A DNA stretch of 64,000 nucleotides from Pseudoalteromonas sp. T1lg23B (GTDB lineage: Bacteria > Pseudomonadota > Gammaproteobacteria > Enterobacterales > Alteromonadaceae), in NCBI RefSeq assembly GCF_002964665.1, contig NZ_PQBZ01000034.1, positions 620,429-684,428 of the forward strand, read 5' to 3'. Numbering within the stretch: position 1 is the first letter of the stretch; every line of letters begins with the position of its first letter. Shown in pieces: positions 38,562 to 47,096 of the stretch. A program made the translations under genes and the position numbers. The notes beneath the pieces are model-generated. The model searched no databases. It was not told the DNA's origin and worked only from the letters and a program-made list of their open reading frames with translations.

Positions 38562-39071
38562 TTAAGCTCCAATTGCAGCACGTAGAAGTGCCATTTGATC
38601 TTTACCGTTGATAATACGAGTGTCGTTTTGTAGGTCGATGTCGTAGATAACATCCTGACCAATTTCTAGCTTGTATTTTTGAACCGCGTATTGAAGCGTC
38701 AATTTCGCTTCTTCGCCGTCTTTCCAGTTGCCCATATCAACTTCTTTGAAGAAGCCTTCTAGAGTCACTTTCACTGGCACAGGCTCTTCGCCTTGTGCTT
38801 GAATCGCACCACGTGCTGTTAGTGGTGTTGTTTTACCACTCCAGTCACCTAGTAGCTTCATCATGTCAGCGTTGTACTCAAGTAGTGTTACTGAGCCTTC
38901 AAGCTTTTCAAGCTGGCCTACATCAAGTTCGATTGGCGCTTGGAAACCTGAGGTTACTTCGCGTGTTTTCACTGTTACTTTTGGCAACGTGATTTCGTCA
39001 GCAATACCTAGGTAGCCTTTACCATCAACGAATAGCTTGAATTTTTTTAAGATTTTAGGAGACATTGCCAT
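38562..39071 (-). CDS. Major tail tube protein FII
   Basis: 169 residues (P2 FII 172). It shows the family features KLFVDGKGYLGIADEITLPK near the start and LLEYNADMMKLLGDW and GFFKEVDMGNWKDGEEAKL later. It forms the inner tube of the contractile tail. The start overlaps the sheath stop by one base (TAATG), giving coupled, high expression. Confidence 0.93.
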   Translation of the reverse strand: MAMSPKILKKFKLFVDGKGYLGIADEITLPKVTVKTREVTSGFQAPIELDVGQLEKLEGSVTLLEYNADMMKLLGDWSGKTTPLTARGAIQAQGEEPVPVKVTLEGFFKEVDMGNWKDGEEAKLTLQYAVQKYKLEIGQDVIYDIDLQNDTRIINGKDQMALLRAAIGA

Positions 39072-40405
39072 TATACGATTTCCTCTAGGTAGTTGTTGGT
39101 AAGAATGCTCTTGAAGGTGATGTGCTCAGCAGGTGTTGGTGGTGTAAAGTCGAAGCTAAAGTACACTTTACCTGCCTGAATGTTTTCAGGTGTGTTCAGG
39201 TCTGCATCAGCCCAGATTTGACCGCCGATAATCGCACCTTGCGCTTTTAAGCTATCAAGGTATGACTGTACGCTTTGCGTCACATCTTCGATGTAAGTTT
39301 TTGTGATGTTACGGTCTACCGCCCACATGTGAGCACGTAGTAATGAGTCGTTGATCATGTCCGCTGTACGAACCACAGACAGGAACGCCCATTTAGGGTC
39401 GTCAGAACACGTGCGGTTACCCCATAACTTGAAGCCATTTTGACGGATAATCGTCGCAACTTCGTTTTCGTTCAGTAAGTTAGCACGAGCGTTAGCATCA
39501 CCTAACTGGAAGTCGATTGGACGTTCAGTCGCTACGATACCATTCATGTTAGTGTTACTTGGGCTCCACCAGAAACCACGGTCGTTGTCTGATTTTGCAA
39601 TCATACCCGCAACACGTGAACTAGCCGGTTCAACCACAGATTTACCGTCACGGAATACTTTAACCGCAGGGTCAACCACAAACACACGGCGTGAGCCGAA
39701 GTCTTTACGATATGCTTTTGCTGCGTTGTCGTCTGTACTTGGGCCATCAGCGATAATCACAGCGCGTAAACGCTCTGCAACTGTAACCATGTTAGAAACT
39801 ACTGGGTTCTTCTCAGTACCGTTCTTCTGGTGCGTGTAACCTGGGGCGATTAGAATACGAGGAGCAACACCCACGACTGACTCAGCACCTAGTAGTGCCT
39901 GCATACCTGTGTAAGCGCCATCGCTATCAACACCACCGATGATGTTGTTAGTCACAGTTGCTTCGTCACCATCAGCAACACGTACCACAATCACAACAGC
40001 GCCAGCTTGGTCGAAAATACCGTCAATCGCAGGAACTAATGAACCCTTAAGGCCATACTCAACGTCGGTGACTGTTTTCTCAACTTTTTCCTGAATCGCT
40101 GCTAACTCGTCAGCCGTTGGTTCAACATCACCATTTGCCGCTTTGTGAGCTGCAACCGCTTCTGCTTCTGCAGCAGCACGTAATGTCGCTAAACGCGCTT
40201 TGAAATCAGCATTGCTTGGGCTTACTAATTTCGCGGCTTCTGCTCGTTTACCTGCAATTAATACAGGTGTATTAAGTGGAAACGCTTCTTCGTCAGCGAA
40301 TGGCGCTGTACCTACTAAGCCAATTACTGAGCTTTTTACTGTTTTGATTGGACGAGTGCCTGATTGCGCCTCGATCACCTCTACACCATGTAGAAATTGT
40401 GACAT
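39071..40405 (-). CDS. Contractile tail sheath protein FI
   Basis: Start ATG 40405 behind AAAGGAGA; 444 residues (P2 396). It shows MSQFLHGVEVIEAQSGTRPI, the usual sheath opening, and the conserved C-terminal sheath domain (NGIVATERPIDFQLGDANAR; LLNENEVATIIRQNGFKLWGNRTCSDDPKWAFLSVVRT as landmark regions). It contracts to drive the tube through the target envelope. An intrinsic terminator lies only 36 bases upstream of its start. Confidence 0.95.
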   Translation of the reverse strand: MSQFLHGVEVIEAQSGTRPIKTVKSSVIGLVGTAPFADEEAFPLNTPVLIAGKRAEAAKLVSPSNADFKARLATLRAAAEAEAVAAHKAANGDVEPTADELAAIQEKVEKTVTDVEYGLKGSLVPAIDGIFDQAGAVVIVVRVADGDEATVTNNIIGGVDSDGAYTGMQALLGAESVVGVAPRILIAPGYTHQKNGTEKNPVVSNMVTVAERLRAVIIADGPSTDDNAAKAYRKDFGSRRVFVVDPAVKVFRDGKSVVEPASSRVAGMIAKSDNDRGFWWSPSNTNMNGIVATERPIDFQLGDANARANLLNENEVATIIRQNGFKLWGNRTCSDDPKWAFLSVVRTADMINDSLLRAHMWAVDRNITKTYIEDVTQSVQSYLDSLKAQGAIIGGQIWADADLNTPENIQAGKVYFSFDFTPPTPAEHITFKSILTNNYLEEIV

Positions 40406-40440
40406 ATGATTCTCCTTTAAGGGTATGTCAGTTAGAAACA

Positions 40441-40466
40441 AAAAAACCACGCTTAGCGTGGTTTTA
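40441..40466 (-). terminator. Rho-independent terminator between W and FI
   Basis: Minus strand: AAAACCACGC-TAA-GCGTGGTTTTTTT. There is no room for a promoter between it and the sheath gene, so it should act as an attenuator. Confidence 0.85.
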
Positions 40467-40494
40467 AGATTTAAAAAATAAGAGTTTTGTGTTG

Positions 40495-40830
40495 TTACAC
40501 TTGTATGCCTTCAATGATTACTGGTTCGCCATTAATTAAATACAAACCATTAATATCTATAGACAACTTACCGCTGCCGGCTGGATGCACGGCAACCGAT
40601 TCAAGACGAAAGCGAGGCTCCCATTTTTCCAATCCCTCTGAAATCGCCAGAGTGATATCTCCCACCAAAGAACTGGAAAATGGGCTGTCGAGTAAGTCGA
40701 ATAAACCACACCCATAGTCACGCCGCATGACGCGACTGCCAAGCGGCGTTGTGACTATGTCCCGAATACTTTGTTTTAGATGGTCAACGCCCGAGAGCGG
40801 CCGACCCGTTTGAGCATTCATGCCTATCAT
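40495..40830 (-). CDS. Baseplate wedge protein W (gp25-like)
   Basis: Start ATG 40830 (AAAAGG upstream) gives 111 residues (P2 W 115); a longer start at 40854 is possible. GPW/gp25 signature: LSGVDHLKQSIRDIVTTPLGSRVMRRDYGCGLFDLLD. It is part of the baseplate wedge and starts sheath assembly. It follows the PAAR gene closely. Confidence 0.92.
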   Translation of the reverse strand: MIGMNAQTGRPLSGVDHLKQSIRDIVTTPLGSRVMRRDYGCGLFDLLDSPFSSSLVGDITLAISEGLEKWEPRFRLESVAVHPAGSGKLSIDINGLYLINGEPVIIEGIQV

Positions 40831-40846
40831 TTTGTAACCTTTTGCA

Positions 40847-41146
40847 TTAACCACCGACTGTGAAACTACCGACTCCTAGTGCGATTTTGCCACCACAACT
40901 GGTGGGGTCGCCAAGACGCGCAACCGCCTTCCCTGCGATAGTAAAACTGCCAGCTCCTTGCGCAACCGTCGCACCGACATGTTTTACTTTAGGATCAGCA
41001 GCTAGATTATGCGTGCTTATTGAGTCGCCCTGTCGCAATACCGGTTTTCCCGCCACGGTAAAGCTGGTTTGCGACGCACTGATGGAACCGGGTAAAAAGC
41101 CCACGTGTAAGTCTGTGATGTGGGCATCAACTGAAATTGCCGGCAT
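40847..41146 (-). CDS. PAAR-motif spike-tip protein
   Basis: 99 residues with glycine-rich PAAR-like turns: VLRQGDSISTH, ATVAQGAGSFTIAGKAVARLGDPTSCGGKI, LGVGSFTVGG. It should cap the gpV spike as a sharp tip. No effector extension is fused to it. Confidence 0.9.
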   Translation of the reverse strand: MPAISVDAHITDLHVGFLPGSISASQTSFTVAGKPVLRQGDSISTHNLAADPKVKHVGATVAQGAGSFTIAGKAVARLGDPTSCGGKIALGVGSFTVGG

Positions 41147-41149
41147 AAC

Positions 41150-41830
41150 TTACTCCTGAGCGCTGATCTTACTACCGTTGAGTTTGAGCGTAGCCGATGC
41201 TTTAACCGTTAAATCACCACCAGTCGCTTCAAGGTCAAGGGTTTTACCCTTTAAACTGAGGTTATCTGCGGCCGTTACTGCAATATTCTTGTCAGCATTG
41301 ACCGTGGCATTCCCCGTTACATTAACGGTGGCGTTGTTTTTGACTGTGATGTTTAAGTCGTTATCACATTCTAAAATAATGTCTTTGGCAGACTTGAGCT
41401 TGATAACCGCGGTATCTTCCTTAACGTCTATCAGGTATTGGTGCTTCTTGCGGTCATATTCCACCATGGAACCATCCTGATATTTGGTACGTTGTACATT
41501 GACCCGTTCATCCTTGCCCACATCACTGGCCACACTTTCTAAGTTATGGCCATTTTGATACAAGCTGCCAAGCACCACGCCTTGTGCTAAATCACCACAA
41601 GGGGCAAGTACCATGACCTGTTCACCCACCTCTGGCGCTTGCCAAGTTAAGTCGTTAAATGCCTGATTAGTCAGCCAAGGGAGCCAAGTTGTTAACCAGC
41701 TACCAATTTTCACACGTACTTTGGCCTTTTCGTAATCCACCTCATTCACAGTGCCAAGTGAGATAAGCTTAGCCAAACGGCTTTGCATATCTGCCTGTGC
41801 CAGATTACCTTGTAGAGGGTTAGCCTGCAT
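41150..41830 (-). CDS. Baseplate spike protein V (P2 gpV-like)
   Basis: Start ATG 41830 (GGAGGTGGAAA upstream); 226 residues (P2 V 211). An OB-fold domain (VRVKIGSWLTTWLPWL..., APEVGEQVMVLAPCGDLAQGVVLGSLYQ) is followed by a beta-helical needle of repeats (IILECDNDLNITVKNNATVNVTGNATVNADKNIAV). It pierces the target membrane. Start overlaps the upstream gene. Confidence 0.93.
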   Translation of the reverse strand: MQANPLQGNLAQADMQSRLAKLISLGTVNEVDYEKAKVRVKIGSWLTTWLPWLTNQAFNDLTWQAPEVGEQVMVLAPCGDLAQGVVLGSLYQNGHNLESVASDVGKDERVNVQRTKYQDGSMVEYDRKKHQYLIDVKEDTAVIKLKSAKDIILECDNDLNITVKNNATVNVTGNATVNADKNIAVTAADNLSLKGKTLDLEATGGDLTVKASATLKLNGSKISAQE

Positions 41831-42428
41831 TTTCCACCTCCGCGATGACCACTTCACCTTCGGCATTCACGGTAGCCACATGATGATGTTCTCCACCGTG
41901 TGGGCCTAGATATACATCGGTTATCACAGGACCTGGTGCTTCTTCAGGAAGCTCAACTTGATAGTAAAACTCCCAAACCAGCTTAGCCTTACCTATCGTG
42001 GTGTCGCTTTGTTTGGTAAATGCAAACTCGCCGCTATGAGCGACAAAGTGTTGCCAAGGAACGGGCACATCGTCTGCCTGCATCAGCGCTTCACTGCTAT
42101 CAATCACCCCGTCTAACCGCTTTAGTAGCGCGATGTTATCGGCATCTTCAGCTTCGATATCTAGTTGCAATTTCAGCACTCGTCTGTCGAGTGGATTTGG
42201 GCTTAAGTTCTTATTTGACGTGGGCCCATAAGTGACACCTGAGGCGGCACCTGTACTTTGCAACTCACTGGCTTGACGTTCTGATACCAGTGTGACACAC
42301 AGCTGCGCCACTTGGGTTAAGTCTGGATAAGGCATAACAGGTTTTATCAAACCCACCTGTGCGACGCCCTGTAATCCAGACGTCAGGTACTCAAGCACCT
42401 TTTCAACTAGGGTACTGCGATGATTCAT
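41820..42428 (-). CDS. Phage tail protein of unknown role (possible terminator/completion protein)
   Basis: 202 residues, coupled to gpV by overlap. The N-terminal half (LVEKVLEYLTSGLQGVAQVGLIKPVMPYPDL) and the central KLQLDIEAEDADNIALLKRLDGVIDSS give an alpha/beta layout like small tail-terminator proteins, but I cannot place the family. The last 35 residues (GPHGGEHHHVATVNAEGEV) are a glycine/histidine tail. The location before V suits a tail-completion role. Confidence 0.55.
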   Translation of the reverse strand: MNHRSTLVEKVLEYLTSGLQGVAQVGLIKPVMPYPDLTQVAQLCVTLVSERQASELQSTGAASGVTYGPTSNKNLSPNPLDRRVLKLQLDIEAEDADNIALLKRLDGVIDSSEALMQADDVPVPWQHFVAHSGEFAFTKQSDTTIGKAKLVWEFYYQVELPEEAPGPVITDVYLGPHGGEHHHVATVNAEGEVVIAEVENAG

Positions 42429-42511
42429 AGTGATTCTCTGATATAAATGCTCAGCCTTTTAAAATAAACAATGGCTGGAGGATTAACGGCGGACGATGTG
42501 CCCGAAGAGGG

Positions 42512-42712
42512 TTAGATAGCTTGAACTTTTATCTCAGCTCTGGCGAGCTCTCTAAGTTGCTTAACATCAGCTGGAATAGCTTTACCAGTTTCAACTTCTC
42601 TTATTACGTACCAATCGGTTTTGTACAAATAGTGACGTAAGTCATTATCGATATCATACTGAGAACGCTCTCCTCCCAGCTCATCTGTCTTTTTTACTAA
42701 TTGTTCAACCAT
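42512..42712 (-). CDS. Small phage protein, probable fibre-assembly partner
   Basis: 66 residues from ATG 42712 (AAAGG upstream). LRHYLYKTDWYVIREVETGKAIPADVKQLRELARAEI resembles the short C-terminal segment of tail-fibre-associated proteins. It directly follows the 274-residue fibre gene. Confidence 0.6.
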   Translation of the reverse strand: MVEQLVKKTDELGGERSQYDIDNDLRHYLYKTDWYVIREVETGKAIPADVKQLRELARAEIKVQAI

Positions 42713-42717
42713 TATAA

Positions 42718-43542
42718 TCACCTTTCAAATTGTGGTTTTTCAAAATAGCCCCACTTACCTTTTGGCACCTTACCAAAAGTAACACCAGGAAGAGCAATCA
42801 AGCAGCTGGCTCCTTTTTCCAAGTATATGTGAGGTCCAAAGTTGTAGTTTGCCCCACCATTAGGCATATTTTCGTGCCGCGTTACTTCATGCCACTTACC
42901 ATCGACTGGGACTTCATACTGATCCAAAGGATAAGTAAAGCGAACCCTACCTTGCTCAGCTTTTATCCAGCCGCCATGAGTAAAAGGCACATTCTGTGGT
43001 AGCCCTCCTTGGTAAATCGAATAAGCATTAGAAAAATCTGGATAGTCATCTACTTCTAATGCTTTTACTCTAACTATTGCGAAGTCAGGCTGATTATATT
43101 TAGGAACACCGCCTTTTATATCCCTATACATAGCCTGTATTTCAGGATCTTTGTCTTCAGCTTCAGTTCCATGTTGTGAATAAGCAACAATTTCACACTC
43201 ATAGTGAGCGGTATTACGGCAACCAAAACCATCAGGGATCCCTTTAGTTCCAGGTGTCAAACTTCCATTAATTTTCAACTCTTGATTGCGTGTTGCTCTG
43301 AAAAAAGGCAACTCAGTTCGAAATCGACTATCAATAAAGCCTGCAATATCATTCGAAAGCGCAGACGACTTCTCTTCTAGTTTGTTAATCGTGGAAGTTA
43401 CGGTAGATTCAACCTCACCCATCTTGGCACTAACGGTACTATTAATTTGCCCAATTTGGTTTTGCACAGTTTGGGTCAAACTATCGGCAGCGGTTACCAC
43501 ATCGGTTAAACGCTGTGTCATGGTTTTCTCTTGTTCTGACAT
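42718..43542 (-). CDS. Tail fibre protein of the core baseplate set
   Basis: Start ATG 43542 behind TAGGAGTGATC; 274 residues. A coiled coil (about 5-75: TQRLTDVVTAADSLTQTVQN...) leads to a receptor-binding-like beta domain (NPGTKG-type turns, YLEKGASCLIALPGVTFG) with several aromatic residues. It follows H. It is short compared with the 1100-residue fibres upstream, so the core set may carry its own short spike. Confidence 0.65.
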   Translation of the reverse strand: MSEQEKTMTQRLTDVVTAADSLTQTVQNQIGQINSTVSAKMGEVESTVTSTINKLEEKSSALSNDIAGFIDSRFRTELPFFRATRNQELKINGSLTPGTKGIPDGFGCRNTAHYECEIVAYSQHGTEAEDKDPEIQAMYRDIKGGVPKYNQPDFAIVRVKALEVDDYPDFSNAYSIYQGGLPQNVPFTHGGWIKAEQGRVRFTYPLDQYEVPVDGKWHEVTRHENMPNGGANYNFGPHIYLEKGASCLIALPGVTFGKVPKGKWGYFEKPQFER

Positions 43543-43555
43543 GATCACTCCTAAG

Positions 43556-44116
43556 TTATTGAGCTTGCTCTAAAGCCACTAAACGCAGCTCTTGTTCGAT
43601 TTGACGTTGCATGGTGTTAAGCTGTACCAACGCCATATCGGCAAGCTCTCTGTCCACAATGATATTGAGGTTATCGACACCCACTTTGACTTCCACACTG
43701 TCTGATGGAATTTGCGCCAGTGATAAAGTGAGCCACTGCAACACTTTTACATCTGGGGTGCGATAACCTAAAGTAGTGTTTTCTTGTGAGTACACACCGA
43801 GCAAAATGAGTTCGGGCTCACCTTCACCGTTATAATCGGGTGACTCAATAAACACCCCAATTTCGCGAATGGCGTACTCCAAAGGTGCATCGAATTTAGC
43901 GGCTATTTTCAAACTGCTGCTTTCGCCCTCGCTGTAATCGGTATCAACAATGGCGACCCGCTCTTTTTCGCCTTTCAGTGCGGTTTGTGTTTTGGTGGGT
44001 GTATAGGCTGCATCACCAAAAGCCATGTGACTGATTTTGCCTTTGAATCCGCGTTGCGTGGCACTGAGCAAAGCATCAAGACCGGCTTGCGTAAACTGCA
44101 AGGTTAGTGCTGACAT
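43556..44116 (-). CDS. Tail fibre protein H, DUF3751-type N-terminal domain (core set)
   Basis: 186 residues: LTLQFTQAGLDALLSATQRG at the start, then ISHMAFGDAAYTPTKTQTAL and LEYAIREIGVFIES, the DUF3751 fibre-attachment fold. Only the attachment domain is present; the receptor-binding part is in the next gene. Coupled to I by TAATG. Paralogue of 60534-61082. Confidence 0.82.
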   Translation of the reverse strand: MSALTLQFTQAGLDALLSATQRGFKGKISHMAFGDAAYTPTKTQTALKGEKERVAIVDTDYSEGESSSLKIAAKFDAPLEYAIREIGVFIESPDYNGEGEPELILLGVYSQENTTLGYRTPDVKVLQWLTLSLAQIPSDSVEVKVGVDNLNIIVDRELADMALVQLNTMQRQIEQELRLVALEQAQ

Positions 44117-44964
44117 TAAGTCGCTCCTTGTAAGGTTAAATGGTTAAACTGAATACGTGTTAATAGCGCAGAAATCCCCTGAGAAATTGCAGCGGGCTCT
44201 GGTGCCAACCCCAACCAACCGGCCTGATATTCACAGCGAGCCAAAGCACTTTTTCCTGCCAATACAACCGCTGTTTTTCCATGCGCTTGTTCCGGTGTAA
44301 CCCCTTGGAATTGAGTGTGTTTATCTAAGCTTGCAAGACCATGCTGGGTCGCTATAGATGCGCCAGCTTTAAGTGCAATGCTATCTGGACGAACCCCGTT
44401 AAATGCCCCATCCTTGCGGGCGAGTCCAATCCTTGCACCACTAAACAACCCAGTTCCAAAAGATTCTTTTAACGAAATACCAAGTTGAACCTCAACATGT
44501 ACTGCGGCACGCTTTGCCGTATCAACAATGCGTTTGACCTGTTCCAACATGGCTTTAGTAAGCAATCCCTGCTCATTGCTGTCCAAGTTCTGGTTCACTA
44601 ATGCGTGTACAATTACCGTACCGCGCTTGGCACCTTCACTTTGCCACCATTCTTGAATATCCGTTTCAATACCTAAGCTATCTAACGCTTTTTTAAGCGC
44701 ATAGGGCGTGGCTTTATAACGATGTACTTCAAAAGCATCAGCAATCACTTGGCGCTTATTTTTTTCACTCCAAGCGTCGTTCCAATCATCGACAGATAGC
44801 GACCATGCCAGCCAAGGTAATAGCTGCGCGGGACATTTTTGCGGATGCCAAATGTCATGCAACAGCTCGGTTTTATCCGGATAGGTCAATAACTGAGTCA
44901 AAGCCTGTAATAATTGGCTGGCACTACTTGGGAGTAACTTTGGTAAGTTTTCAAAATGATCCAT
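44116..44964 (-). CDS. Phage tail protein I (core set)
   Basis: 282 residues (P2 I 176). The classic P2-I core is at the N-terminus: CPAQLLPWLAWSLSVDDWND, then YKATPYALKKALDSLGI and EWWQSEGAKRGTV. About 100 extra C-terminal residues are rich in glycine and alanine. It links baseplate to fibre. Coupled to J by TAATG. Confidence 0.9.
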   Translation of the reverse strand: MDHFENLPKLLPSSASQLLQALTQLLTYPDKTELLHDIWHPQKCPAQLLPWLAWSLSVDDWNDAWSEKNKRQVIADAFEVHRYKATPYALKKALDSLGIETDIQEWWQSEGAKRGTVIVHALVNQNLDSNEQGLLTKAMLEQVKRIVDTAKRAAVHVEVQLGISLKESFGTGLFSGARIGLARKDGAFNGVRPDSIALKAGASIATQHGLASLDKHTQFQGVTPEQAHGKTAVVLAGKSALARCEYQAGWLGLAPEPAAISQGISALLTRIQFNHLTLQGAT

Positions 44965-45854
44965 TACGCATCCTCAACCACCGCCGCATGAACGGTAATG
45001 CTTGTGCATAGTGCCACTTCATTGGCTGCCACCTGAATATCCTCAGTTGGGCTTATAATGCGACCACTTTCCACACCGCTTTGGTTAAGCGCTGCAAACA
45101 GTCCCATTTGGTTAATATCTCTTCCCAGTAAACTTTGCTGAGCCAAATATTGATTTAATGCTGTTTTCACAGTCTGTTCCACAACCGACGCGGCGGGGCC
45201 TGGTGCAATATTTATGGCGACTTCCAGTGCAAATTCTTTCGTTGCTGGGCCTGCTATTGTTACTCTGTCGCCGAGCGGTCTCACTTTAGAAGCATGATTA
45301 CTCATACTGCCATCCGCATTTAACCCAAAGTATTTATGCAATGTATTTAACAGTTCGGTGGATGGTTGACCGTGTTGTTCATGACTTAAAATCGTGAGAT
45401 GAATATCACACGGCTCAGGACTTGCGACGTAAACATCCTTTACTCTGGAGTCTGCTGAGAGTGCATGAAACTGATACGCCTGCTTACTACCTGCTGTGTT
45501 TAGCCCTTCAAAGACCATTTGAATACGGCGTTTAAAGCGCTCATCGGTTTCGTCATCTTGTCGCGCTAAGTTGTAGCGTGCGGCGATGGCGTCCAAGTCG
45601 TTCCCTTTGGCACTGGCGAGCATATTACCTTTGACGGCATCATTGAGTTTGCCATCAAACAGAAGCTGCTGATATGCCATCATTTCTAACATCACTAGCA
45701 TCGGCTCAGACTCAAGGCCCAATGCCTCTGTATACTGAGGGTAATGCGATAATAGCTTTTCTTTAAGCTTTGCAAGCTTGTGTTCAAAATCCAGCTCTGT
45801 AATGGTGTCAGGTAGTGGCACCTTGGACATATCTAATAAATTAAAAACGCGCAT
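44964..45854 (-). CDS. Baseplate wedge protein J (core set)
   Basis: Start ATG 45854 (CAGAGGTACTTT upstream); 296 residues (P2 J 302). Family features: LPDTITELDFEHKLAKLKEKLL, MAYQQLLFDGKLNDAVKGNMLASAKGNDLDAIAARYNL (landmark), DDETDERFKRRIQMVFEGLNTAGSKQAYQFHAL. An intrinsic terminator with its T-run 21 bases before the ATG directly precedes it. Confidence 0.92.
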   Translation of the reverse strand: MRVFNLLDMSKVPLPDTITELDFEHKLAKLKEKLLSHYPQYTEALGLESEPMLVMLEMMAYQQLLFDGKLNDAVKGNMLASAKGNDLDAIAARYNLARQDDETDERFKRRIQMVFEGLNTAGSKQAYQFHALSADSRVKDVYVASPEPCDIHLTILSHEQHGQPSTELLNTLHKYFGLNADGSMSNHASKVRPLGDRVTIAGPATKEFALEVAINIAPGPAASVVEQTVKTALNQYLAQQSLLGRDINQMGLFAALNQSGVESGRIISPTEDIQVAANEVALCTSITVHAAVVEDA

Positions 45855-45874
45855 AAAGTACCTCTGAGGCCAAT

Positions 45875-46020
45875 AAAAAAGCCTGCACCGAAGTGCAGGC
45901 CAATTTGCTTGGATAATGGAGCTTGTTGTAACCAAACGCTGTAGAGAAGCATTTAGTTAATCATTCAGTATATGTGTATCTTACTGATTTTTATGGTTTT
46001 AAACAGGTCAATGCTGCCCT
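45875..46020 (-). repeat. Tandem non-coding unit A (leader plus terminator)
   Basis: The conserved block (TATGTGTATCTTACTG and CAGGTCAATGCTG on the plus strand, 45957-46016) is followed in the minus direction by a diverged spacer and the terminator GCCTGC-ACTTCGGT-GCAGGC with T6 (45875-45900). It is the most diverged of the three units and the one next to J. Confidence 0.85.
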
Positions 46021-46154
46021 CTTTAAAACACTTAAATGTGTTCATCTCGTTACTCATAACAAGTTAGTGCATGACACGGTAGAAAAGTTTCATCACACGT
46101 GAAACTAATTCCAACCTCAATGCTTACTGTCGCAACCTTTTTCACTTTGCCAAT

Positions 46155-46300
46155 AAAAAAGCCTGCTTAATGAAGCAGGCTGTTAATGCAAAAATGGGAC
46201 TGTACTTGCTAAGTAACTCATCTCGCCATTGAGATGATTAATCAGCATATGTGTATCTTACTGATTTTTAGGAGTTAAAACAGGTCAATGCTGTCCGGTA
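46155..46300 (-). repeat. Tandem non-coding unit B
   Basis: Conserved block 46236-46299, spacer with a small stem (ATCTC-AATGGC-GAGAT) and AGTTACTTAGCAA, then terminator stem GCCTGC/GCAGGC with T6 (46155-46180). The whole unit is similar to C. Confidence 0.88.
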
Positions 46301-46471
46301 CGAACTATTTAAATTAAGGCTCGCACTGTCACTAATCGCTTAGCGAGAAACTATGCTCATAACTTAGTGTTTCAGCAAGCCCAGCTCATCGTTAGGCTGC
46401 TTGGCCACATACCTAGAGACTTCATTGTAGCAGCCGCTAGGTATGTAAACATGCCCCATTATTTTTGCTAA

Positions 46472-46617
46472 TAAAAAAGCCTGCTTAAAGAAGCAGGCTT
46501 TTAGGGCAAGTTGGGATTGTGTTTGCTAAGTAACTCATCTCTCAATTGAGTTGATTAATCAGCATATGTGTATCTTACTGATTTTTAGGAGTTAAAACAG
46601 GTCAATGCTGTCCGGTT
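46472..46617 (-). repeat. Tandem non-coding unit C
   Basis: Conserved block 46552-46617, spacer with CTCAATTGAG palindrome and AGTTACTTAGCAA, terminator 46472-46499. It begins 25 bases after the stop of the gene at 46642. Units B and C are separated by about 170 bases of unrelated sequence, as are A and B by about 135. Confidence 0.88.
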
Positions 46618-46641
46618 CACACTAATTAGTGTTTCTAGACC

Positions 46642-47079
46642 TTATTCCTCGGCAAACTCATCCAGCTTATAATGGTAATTGCTTAGCTCCTCTAACGACG
46701 ACATCTGCATAATATGTGCTTCTGCGTCGTTACTGGCTTGGCGTAATGACTCTCGATAAGCCAGCACGTTAGACAATACCTCTGTGGCAGACGCGACTCG
46801 TGCACTGTCTTGAGCCAATTTGGCAACTTCTAAACGCTCTTGTGCTCTTTCCAGTTGCCATTGCTCGGTAGTTAAACGACGATAAGTCAGACGTTTTACC
46901 TCGGCCACTTTTTGCTCTTTAAGGAATTGCAATTTTTGCTGCTCTGCGTCACTAGACTGGCTATTAGCTAAATACGCTTGTGCTGTACTGTCATTCCAGC
47001 GCTCACCTGTATCAGGGTGTACCAGCCAAAAACTACCATCTATATACATGCCTTTTTGAGCATCATAATAACTGTTCAT
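46642..47079 (-). CDS. Small helical protein of the adhesin module, possible fibre chaperone
   Basis: 145 residues behind AAGGAGTTTAAT. A tyrosine-rich start (MNSYYDAQKGMYIDGSFWLVHP) and long charged helices (QKVAEVKRLTYRRLTTEQWQLERAQERLEVAKLAQDS as landmark). It has the size and position of a fibre-assembly chaperone after a fibre gene, but I do not recognise a family. Last gene of the module at 46.6-52.6 kb. Confidence 0.6.
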   Translation of the reverse strand: MNSYYDAQKGMYIDGSFWLVHPDTGERWNDSTAQAYLANSQSSDAEQQKLQFLKEQKVAEVKRLTYRRLTTEQWQLERAQERLEVAKLAQDSARVASATEVLSNVLAYRESLRQASNDAEAHIMQMSSLEELSNYHYKLDEFAEE

Positions 47080-47096
47080 ATTAAACTCCTTGTAAT

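Noticed and set aside
45875..46617. CRISPR array
   Set aside because: Only three units, spaced 280-316 bases apart, with long degenerate repeats and terminators; no cas genes nearby.
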